Part shown: piece by piece, positions 1 through 4,712 of the stretch | Layout: every line of letters starts with the position of its first letter | Position numbering within the stretch: position 1 is the stretch's first letter | From: an uncultured Allomuricauda sp. | GTDB taxonomy: Bacteria; Bacteroidota; Bacteroidia; Flavobacteriales; Flavobacteriaceae | Reading direction: 5' to 3' | NCBI GenBank assembly: GCA_937911965.1 | Contig: CALDPL010000306.1 | Location: 1 to 5,883, forward strand | DNA length: 5,883 bases | Program-made: the position numbers and the translations under genes | Notes under the pieces: generated by a model | Databases searched by the model: none | The model's input: the letters and a program-made list of their open reading frames with translations, nothing else | Told to the model about the DNA's origin: nothing

Positions 1-927
1 GGGGACCCGGTCCCCGGTCGAAATATCGATTACCCCGGATATGCGGTCCCCGTACTCGGGGCTTGCCCCTCCCTTAAAGATTTTTGCAGATTCGATGACC
101 TGGGGGTTCAAGGCGGAAATCATCCCGAAAAAATGTCCGGTATTGTACATTTTTATCCCATCAAAAAAAATCAGGTTCTGGTCCGGGGATCCCCCGCGTA
201 TCTGAATGCCGGAAGCGGATTCGTCCAAACTCGTGATGCCCGGGGCGAATTGTATGCTCTGAAAAATATCCGGTTCGACCATGCCCGGAAACAGGCCCAT
301 TTCATCCTGGATCATGGTAAAGGAGCCATCGGCATTCTTGTTCACCCCCTGGGTAAGGTAGGCAAAGACGACCACTTCATCGAGACTTTGGGTATCCGAA
401 TGCATGGCAAAGGTCCTACATCCCCCATCCTCTACCGGGTCCACGGGAATCAATAGATCCGAATAACCGATATAGCTCACCTTGAGCAGATCATCTTCCA
501 CAAGGCCCTCCATGCTGAAAAAACCCGATTCATCGGTGATGGTGCCCCGATTCCCGGATTCCAAAACGAGGGTGGCATAGGGCAAGGGTTCCCGGGTCAG
601 TGCATCCACCAGATACCCGCAAAAAGTTGTTTTTTGGGTATTCCTTCGGACAATGATCTGTTTTGGGGAGACCTGCTCCAGGATCAGGCCCGTACGCTGG
701 GAAATCAGGGTCAGGACCTCGGTCAGGGATATATTGCTGCGCTCGATGCTCAGACTGATGTTTTCAATGACGGCCTCGCTGAAGGAAAACAAAAGCCCGG
801 TTTTGGACTCAATGTCCTGGATTACCTCTTTTAAGGGGCTGTTGTTGTGCTTTAAATCCATTTGCTGGGCCTTGGCCCCCAAGAACCATAGCAACAGCAA
901 TCCCATAAGGAACCATCGTCTTCCCAT
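1..927 (-). CDS. FecA-like TonB-dependent outer-membrane receptor with STN domain, N-terminal part
   Basis: This is the N-terminal 309 codons of an outer-membrane active transporter; the barrel lies beyond the left edge. The start at 927 is the first ATG after an in-frame stop, which is the FecR gene's own TGA at 937-939. Residues 1-20 are a signal peptide (MGRR, then a Leu/Trp-rich core, ending AKA before QQ). Residues about 24-95 match an STN (secretin/TonB N-terminal) domain, the module that passes a ligand signal to a FecR anti-sigma partner. Residues about 101-178 are a carboxypeptidase-regulatory-like beta domain (GYLVDALTREPLPYATL, then TDESGFF and SYIGY). DEVVV at 183-187 sits where the domain meets the plug. 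The plug (about 200-309) shows PGMVEPDIFQSIQ, IQIRGGSPDQNLIFFDGIK, GHFFG and YGDRISGVIDIS. The gene follows the FecR stop by 9 bases, so co-transcription and signalling through FecR and the sigma factor are inferred. The substrate (siderophore, glycan or other) cannot be told from this part. Confidence 0.9.
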   Translation of the reverse strand, partial: MGRRWFLMGLLLLWFLGAKAQQMDLKHNNSPLKEVIQDIESKTGLLFSFSEAVIENISLSIERSNISLTEVLTLISQRTGLILEQVSPKQIIVRRNTQKTTFCGYLVDALTREPLPYATLVLESGNRGTITDESGFFSMEGLVEDDLLKVSYIGYSDLLIPVDPVEDGGCRTFAMHSDTQSLDEVVVFAYLTQGVNKNADGSFTMIQDEMGLFPGMVEPDIFQSIQFAPGITSLDESASGIQIRGGSPDQNLIFFDGIKMYNTGHFFGMISALNPQVIESAKIFKGGASPEYGDRISGVIDISTGDRVP

Positions 928-936
928 TTCAATCCA

Positions 937-1854
937 TCAGTCCATTAAAGATAACAAAACGGTCCTTTGGTCCGGGGCCATACGGTACTGGATTCCCATG
1001 GGCAGCAATACGGTGGTCAGGGCCCGATCCAGGTTTCCATGGACAAATCCCCCGGTATATTTTTCATCCGTGGCCAGCCCATTGCTCTGAAAGGAAATCC
1101 CATATTGTGCCTCCAATTCCAACAGTACCACACTCAAGGGAATGTTTTCAAAAACACTTTCTCCCCGGGTCCAAGGGGGCAAATCCCCTTCCAGGGTCCC
1201 AGCCTCGAAACTGCCATTGACCTCCTTGAGCTTTTGACCCGCTCCAAGTTGGGTCCCTACTCCGGTATCCTCGGCCACAAACTCTATCTTGCCTTGGTAG
1301 CAGGCGACTTCAAAGGATCCGCCCCGGTTCTTTATGTTGAATCTGGTTCCCAGTACCCGAACAATTCCCTGTGGAGTGGACACCTCAAAGCCATCGCCCC
1401 GTACCACCTCAAAAAATGCCTCTCCCCGAACCAAATCGACCTTTTTGTCCATGGACCAGAAGAACCTGGAACGCTTGATCTGGGTGTCCGCATTGAGGTG
1501 TACTTGGGTCCCATCGGGCAGGGAAACGGTCAATTGCTCCCCGGGCAGGGTATCATAGTGTATCTCATTGAAGAAAAAGGCAAGGGAAAACAGTACCAGG
1601 ATGCTCGCGGCCACCCCATAATGCCACGGCCTGAAGCGAATGACACGGGACTTTCGGGGGGAATCGATCTGCCCTTGGATCCTTTCCCGAAGGGCATTGC
1701 CGGCAAAGGAGGGTTTCAAGAAGCGGTCCATCCCCTGGACGATCTCCACATAATCCCCATAGCCTTCGGATTCTTCCAGGCGCTTTCTGTCCCCTGGGGT
1801 TATTTCCCCGGAGAGCCAACGGGCCAATATGGTATCATCTTTTTCCTCCAGCAT
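937..1854 (-). CDS. FecR-family anti-sigma factor
   Basis: This 305-residue protein has the usual length and architecture of Bacteroidetes FecR proteins. Residues 1-75 form a cytoplasmic N-terminal region that would hold the sigma factor (ILARWLSGEITPGDRKRLEE). A single membrane segment follows at about 78-95 (YGVAASILVLFSLAFFF). The periplasmic FecR domain spans about 100-195 and carries the family pattern LPGEQLTVSLPDGTQVHLNAD, then LVRGEAFFEV, PQGIVRVLGTRFNI and YQGKIEF. The C-terminal part (about 233-303; FENIPLSVVLLELEAQYGI, then GNLDRALTTVL) resembles the DUF4974 module common in this clade, which is related in shape to STN. The gene lies 49 bases after the sigma gene and 9 bases before the receptor. 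By family knowledge it senses receptor occupancy through the STN domain and releases the sigma factor, probably after regulated proteolysis. No truncation or missing block is seen. Confidence 0.93.
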   Translation of the reverse strand: MLEEKDDTILARWLSGEITPGDRKRLEESEGYGDYVEIVQGMDRFLKPSFAGNALRERIQGQIDSPRKSRVIRFRPWHYGVAASILVLFSLAFFFNEIHYDTLPGEQLTVSLPDGTQVHLNADTQIKRSRFFWSMDKKVDLVRGEAFFEVVRGDGFEVSTPQGIVRVLGTRFNIKNRGGSFEVACYQGKIEFVAEDTGVGTQLGAGQKLKEVNGSFEAGTLEGDLPPWTRGESVFENIPLSVVLLELEAQYGISFQSNGLATDEKYTGGFVHGNLDRALTTVLLPMGIQYRMAPDQRTVLLSLMD

Positions 1855-1903
1855 CGGTTATGCCTTTATGTTATGACAGTTCAAGGGCCATTTACCCATC
1901 CCC

Positions 1904-2461
1904 CTAAATATTTTTAACAATTTTGCGCATCTTGATCAAGGCCTTTTGCATTCTTTTTTCAACGGCGGTTTGGGACACCCCCAACATGGATGCGATCTCC
2001 ACATAGGTCTTTTTGTCCACCCGGTTCAAAAGGAAGACCTCCCGTTGGCCCTCGGGCAATTGACCGATGGCATCTTGTAGGCGCTCCATGAACTCCTGTT
2101 CCTCCATTTTGAAATGTGGGGACTCCAAATCGGCCGTTCGCCTTGGTTCGGCACTGTATTGGAGCACCACCCTTTTATGGGCCACCTCATTGAGGAACCT
2201 ATTCTTGGCCACGGTATATAAAAAACTCTTTGCCTTTTCATAGACCACCTTTTTACAATTGTCCCAAAGTTTGACAAAGGCGAATTGGGCCAGATCCTCG
2301 GCCAGGTACAGATCTCCGCACTTATAATACATAAAATTGCGAAGGCTCTCACAGTGCGTCTCAAAAATTACATTGAAATGCCTGTGGTCACATATGGATT
2401 TGGTGTTTTTTTCCGTCATGTCAAAAATGGCCAAAACCTTGATTGGCCGAATGGTTCGCAA
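1904..2461 (-). CDS. ECF (sigma-70 family, FecI-like) RNA polymerase sigma factor
   Basis: This is a 185-residue sigma factor with regions 2 and 4 only, as in extracytoplasmic-function sigmas. Region 2 covers about residues 29-98, with the core-binding and -10 recognition part AEDLAQFAFVKLWDN and AKSFLYTVAKNRFLNEV. Region 4 covers about 125-182, with LPEGQREVFLLNRVD and a helix-turn-helix in YVEIASMLGVSQTAVEKRM. It is first in the operon with FecR and the receptor, so its activity is probably held by FecR. The start is uncertain. Met15 (codon 2419-2417, MTEKNTK) gives 171 residues, which fits the family better because residues 1-14 show no sigma-like feature, and a -7-like element at 2469-2476 would leave almost no leader for the first ATG. 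The coordinates given use the longest frame. Confidence 0.92.
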   Translation of the reverse strand: MRTIRPIKVLAIFDMTEKNTKSICDHRHFNVIFETHCESLRNFMYYKCGDLYLAEDLAQFAFVKLWDNCKKVVYEKAKSFLYTVAKNRFLNEVAHKRVVLQYSAEPRRTADLESPHFKMEEQEFMERLQDAIGQLPEGQREVFLLNRVDKKTYVEIASMLGVSQTAVEKRMQKALIKMRKIVKNI

Positions 2462-2559
2462 TACACTCCGAAATTATATAAATAAAATATGACTAGGGGG
2501 GGTGTGGTAAAATAGTTATCGGCTGTTTCATTAATACAATACACAAAAACAGTTTAACA
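2420..2559. promoter_or_regulatory. Divergent promoter region between the sigma operon and the acidic lipoprotein gene
   Basis: This AT-rich stretch separates two divergently transcribed units and must hold promoters for both. On the minus strand, TAATTTCG (2476-2469) matches the Bacteroidetes housekeeping -7 element TAnnTTTG at all but one fixed position. No convincing TTG -33 element lies at the expected distance upstream of it, so the assignment is weak. If it is used, transcription would start near 2462, which favours the internal sigma start at 2419. A run of seven G (2496-2502) lies in the middle. On the plus strand I see no clear -7/-33 pair. The lipoprotein start is preceded by an A/T-rich stretch (CAGTTTAACA), typical of Bacteroidetes initiation without a Shine-Dalgarno sequence. 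Confidence 0.3.
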
Positions 2560-3297
2560 ATGAAAAACAAAATGTCAAAATCAACAATCTTAATGGCCTT
2601 GGGTTTCGGCCTTTTGACCCTATCCTGTTCGACCGACAATGACGGTGATGGACCTTTTGGAAACAATGAGGTGGCCAAAGTAAGCCTAAAGGCCAAGGGC
2701 ACCTATAATTCAACAGCCGCCAAGGGGTTCTCCCAGGAAACCCTTAAAGCAAATATGGAAATCAGCAGTTTTTTGGTCAATATCTCAGAAATCGAACTGG
2801 AATTCGACGACGACCACTGGGATGATGATTTCTACGGATCGGATGACGATATCGAACTCAAGGGGCCCTTCGAATTGGACCTGGTCCAAAACGAATTCAC
2901 CTTTGCGGTAGTGGACTTGCCCCAGGCTCGATATGAAGAACTTGAATTCGAGTTTGAGAAGAACCGGGACAATACCAGTGAACTCTTTGGAAAGACGGTA
3001 CTGGTTCGGGGATTGCTCGATGGGACTCCCTTTGAATTCTGGCATAATTTTGAGGAGGACATGGAAATTGATTATGAGGACCATAATCGGGATATCAACA
3101 TCAGTGGGAACAACAATGAGATTACGATCAACTTTAACTTGGGTGGAATGTTGTCCGGGATTGACTTTTCCACTGCCCAGGACGGTAACGGGGACGGCCT
3201 TATCGAAATATCCCCAGCGGACGAGGATGGCAACAGGGCCCTCGCCAAACAATTAAGGGAGCGCATCAAGGACTATATCGACCTTCTGGACGACTGA
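2560..3297 (+). CDS. Very acidic DUF4382-like exported lipoprotein
   Basis: This 245-residue protein begins with a lipoprotein signal peptide: basic MKNKMSK, hydrophobic core ILMALGFGLL, lipobox LTLSC with the lipidated Cys at 23. The mature protein starts with an acidic tether (STDNDGDG), often associated with surface export in Bacteroidetes. The body alternates strand-like segments (KVSLKAKG, SFLVNISEIELEF, FTFAVVDLPQARYEELEFEF, TVLVRGLLDGTPFEFWHNF, ITINFNL), suggesting a beta sandwich. An Asp-rich loop (83-97, DDDHWDDDFYGSDDD) and a DGNGDGLIE motif at 208-216 resemble calcium sites. The latter follows the first nine positions of an EF-hand or dockerin loop but has Pro at position 12. The pattern of the strand blocks resembles DUF4382-type lipoproteins of this clade, a judgement from memory only. 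It diverges from the sigma gene and could be a target of that sigma. No enzymatic function can be proposed. Confidence 0.85.
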   Translation: MKNKMSKSTILMALGFGLLTLSCSTDNDGDGPFGNNEVAKVSLKAKGTYNSTAAKGFSQETLKANMEISSFLVNISEIELEFDDDHWDDDFYGSDDDIELKGPFELDLVQNEFTFAVVDLPQARYEELEFEFEKNRDNTSELFGKTVLVRGLLDGTPFEFWHNFEEDMEIDYEDHNRDINISGNNNEITINFNLGGMLSGIDFSTAQDGNGDGLIEISPADEDGNRALAKQLRERIKDYIDLLDD

Positions 3298-3309
3298 TTC
3301 GCTTTGGAT

Positions 3310-3378
3310 ATCAAAGGGAATCCGTGCCCATACCCCTTACACGGGGGGTATTGTTGGCACGGATTCCCTTTGATTTTT
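3310..3378 (+). terminator. Large two-tier hairpin terminator after the acidic lipoprotein gene
   Basis: A perfect 19-bp inverted repeat pairs 3310-3328 (ATCAAAGGGAATCCGTGCC) with 3356-3374. Inside it, ATACCCC (3330-3336) can pair with GGGGTAT (3345-3351) across a small asymmetric internal loop, giving a second stem. Five T (3374-3378) follow the outer stem. The left arm begins 12 bases after the TGA at 3297. This fits a rho-independent terminator for the lipoprotein mRNA, though the stem is much longer than usual. Confidence 0.8.
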
Positions 3379-3479
3379 AAGACTTTCCCATTTTGTTCGA
3401 TGGGGGCTGGGTAAAACTTCCCTGGGTAGTTTCATTTAAAAAATCCCCATGGGCAGCCATATGAACAATCAGTGAACTA

Positions 3480-3502
3480 CCCCTTGCCTAAAGGCGAAGG
3501 GG
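3480..3502 (+). repeat. Bulged hairpin, copy 1
   Basis: The 5' arm CCCCTTGCC pairs with the 3' arm GGCGAAGGGG, leaving G3496 unpaired and TAAA as the loop. It matches copy 2 at 18 of 23 positions, with four of the five differences making compensatory pair changes and the fifth at the bulge. Confidence 0.75.
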
Positions 3503-3504
3503 CT

Positions 3505-3552
3505 TCAAGGGTCATCACGTCAGCCAATGCTTGACCGCTATCCTTGATTTTT
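3505..3552 (+). other. Interrupted stem-loop followed by a T-run
   Basis: TCAAG (3505-3509) can pair with CTTGA (3543-3547), and GGTCA (3510-3514) with TGACC (3532-3536), leaving a six-base bulge on the 3' side and a 17-base loop. TTTTT (3548-3552) follows directly. It could be a weak terminator or part of the structured interior of the putative element. Two 5-bp stems can arise by chance, so support is modest. Confidence 0.3.
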
Positions 3553-3632
3553 GTTTAATGTCCGAGTTAGTCCCTAACACAGACAGTGCAAAGATGAGAA
3601 TTTAATTTTAATGTAACAAATGTGCCTTACAT

Positions 3633-3655
3633 CCCCTACCCTAAAGGGATAGGGG
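3633..3655 (+). repeat. Bulged hairpin, copy 2
   Basis: The 5' arm CCCCTACCC pairs with the 3' arm GGGATAGGGG, leaving A3649 unpaired and TAAA as the loop, exactly the layout of copy 1. The pentamer CTTAC occurs on both sides (3626-3630 and 3657-3661). The hairpin ends 29 bases before the ATG of the interrupted lipoprotein gene, so it may lie in that gene's 5' leader. Confidence 0.75.
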
Positions 3656-3684
3656 TCTTACGGCACGAAATATAAAACATTATA

Positions 3685-4509
3685 ATGAAAACAGTATTTG
3701 ACTTTTCCCGGACGCTGAAAACTTTCCTCTTGCTGAGCATGGCTTTTTCCCTGACCGCCTGTGCGGACGACACCAACGATCCCCTACCGGGAGGAGATGA
3801 CATTGACCAAGTGAACGGTACGGGTTCCCTCGGAAAAAACGAGGCCATCTTCATTTTTATCGATGAGGACAGCATCGACAATGGAAACGAACCCAATAGC
3901 TTTTCAGAAGTGGAGGTCAACGACAACCTGGCCGAAATCGGCCAGCGCAGGCAACTTTGATATTTCCAGGATTATGTGGGCAAGACCATAGATCTGTACA
4001 CCGGACAGGTGGGAGACGAAGGCTGGCACGCCCCCACTTCTATCCCAAACAATTGGAAAAATGCAGGGCCCACGACCAAAAGCCTGATCAATTATCTGGT
4101 TCCCGGACCCGGCCTTGGGGGAGGGAACGATGACCGGGAAGTCCTCTTGGACGAAATCAGGGATGTGATTCCCCTAAGGGCGACCGGCTTGGCCATGTTG
4201 ACCGGGGAGATTGTCTACGCTGTAGTCTATGACAGTGATATCAGCACCAATTACGATCCCATTCAGGCCAACCTCCAAGGGGCCAATTTGGGAATCGTTT
4301 CCTTTAAGGTGGTCTCCGTTGAGCGGCGCAGCAATGGAAGTGATTCGGACCTGCCCAAGGTGACCATTACCATTTTGGATGCCAACACCATGGACCAGGA
4401 AGGATTGCACCTCTTTACAAACGGCCCACGGCCCACTTCTTCCTCAGAACCGGAAGATGTAGTCCCACCCTCGAATTATCCCCAAATCCAGCTTGAAAAA
4501 GCAAGCTGA
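3685..4509 (+). pseudogene. Exported lipoprotein gene interrupted by an in-frame TGA
   Basis: One continuous frame of 275 codons runs from ATG 3685 to TGA 4507-4509 but contains a TGA at 3958-3960 (codon 92). The N-terminal part has a lipoprotein signal peptide (KTFLLLSMAFSLTAC, Cys26) and an acidic tether (ADDTNDPLPGGDD). The frame then reads QRRQL, stop, YFQDYVGKTIDLYTGQVGDEGW and continues cleanly for about 180 codons. Those include LVPGPGLGGGNDDREVLLDEI, strand-like segments (EIVYAVVYDSD, LGIVSFKVVSVERR, KVTITILDAN) and a Pro/Ser-rich tail. No frameshift is needed, so one base change explains the break. The downstream part could start at GTG 3976, but it would lack a signal peptide and is unlikely to be a separate gene. 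I do not recognise the family and no function is proposed. A sequencing error or readthrough of TGA cannot be excluded. Confidence 0.75.
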
Positions 4510-4535
4510 TTCACTTATGCGCCATGGCGTTTTTT

Positions 4536-4571
4536 AAAAAGGCTGCCCCTTATTATTGGGCAGCCTTTTTT
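4536..4571. terminator. Bidirectional rho-independent terminator
   Basis: GGCTGCCC (4541-4548) pairs perfectly with GGGCAGCC (4558-4565) around a nine-base loop. Six T (4566-4571) follow on the plus strand, and the A-run 4536-4540 supplies five T on the minus strand. It lies 26 bases after the interrupted lipoprotein frame and about 140 bases after the aconitase stop on the other strand, so it can end both convergent transcripts. Confidence 0.88.
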
Positions 4572-4591
4572 GCATTTTCGTTACTGGAAGA

Positions 4592-4612
4592 TCCATGGAT
4601 TAAGTCCATGGA
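4592..4612. repeat. Two direct copies of the palindrome TCCATGGA
   Basis: The 8-bp palindrome TCCATGGA occurs at 4592-4599 and 4605-4612, 13 bases apart start to start, separated by TTAAG. The pair can also fold as a 7-bp stem with a 7-base loop (4599-4605). A related palindrome, CGCCATGGCG, lies at 4520-4529. The sites fall between two convergent genes, beside the terminator. No T-run follows on either strand, so this is not itself a standard terminator. Confidence 0.5.
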
Positions 4613-4712
4613 AACGAACCCATAGACGGGTCCGGGATAATGAGGGCCAGATGAATTGTTTCAATTGGCAATACAGTACAATTAATGTCATGTTATTGAT
4701 GCCTTGGAAACC

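Larger units (their letters stand above)
3480..3655 (+). mobile_element. Possible IS200/IS605-type non-autonomous remnant bounded by two bulged hairpins
   Basis: Two 23-base hairpins lie in the same orientation, 130 bases apart. Each has a 6-bp lower stem, one unpaired purine on the 3' side (G3496, A3649), a 3-bp upper stem and a TAAA loop. Stem positions 6/18 change from T-A to A-T and 7/16 from G-C to C-G, so pairing is kept while sequence changes. IS200/IS605 elements carry imperfect subterminal hairpins with an extrahelical base at both ends, in the same rather than inverted orientation, recognised by the Y1 transposase. The flank GAACTA before the first hairpin and GCTTCA after it also recall ends of tnpB-bearing elements, from memory. 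No transposase or tnpB frame lies between, so this would be a short deletion derivative. True ends are unknown and probably extend some tens of bases beyond both hairpins. Paired RNA hairpins in a leader are the alternative. Confidence 0.4.
3379..3684. other. Gene-free interval with several hairpins
   Basis: This part of the 387-base gap between the lipoprotein genes holds no credible coding frame. It contains two matched bulged hairpins (3480-3502 and 3633-3655), a stem-loop ending in a T-run (3505-3552) and a small GTTAG/CTAAC stem (3565-3577). The stretch 3379-3479 shows nothing I can name. No clear -7/-33 promoter pair was found upstream of the ATG at 3685, although the leader just before it (3661-3684) is A/T-rich. 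Confidence 0.5.

Noticed and set aside
133..1090. Plus-strand open frames across the receptor N-terminus
   Set aside because: The minus-strand frame encodes an unbroken signal peptide, STN, carboxypeptidase-like and plug domain series to the window edge; the plus-strand frames are its shadows.
967..1917. A 316-codon plus-strand open frame opposite the FecR gene
   Set aside because: It lies antisense to a FecR gene with full domain support. Its sequence is low in recognisable domains and rich in Gly/Pro, as expected of a complement-strand shadow of biased codons.
2496..2502. Seven-G tract in the divergent promoter as a phase-variation switch
   Set aside because: The tract is short and no promoter elements can be placed around it with correct spacing, so a switching role is unsupported.
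2785..3252. A 155-codon minus-strand frame within the acidic lipoprotein gene
   Set aside because: It is antisense to a gene with a clear lipobox, lacks its own start signals, and its composition mirrors the Asp/Glu codons on the other strand.
3958..4010. Selenocysteine or programmed readthrough at the TGA
   Set aside because: No convincing stem-loop is seen immediately downstream, and an ordinary surface lipoprotein gives no reason to expect selenocysteine. A mutation or sequencing error is simpler.
3976..4509. A separate gene starting at GTG 3976
   Set aside because: It is in the same frame as the upstream lipoprotein signal peptide, separated only by one stop codon, and has no signal peptide or initiation region of its own.
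4654..4666. AATTG/CAATT mini-hairpin near the end of the aconitase gene
   Set aside because: A 5-bp A/T-rich stem with a 3-base loop and no T-run is expected by chance.
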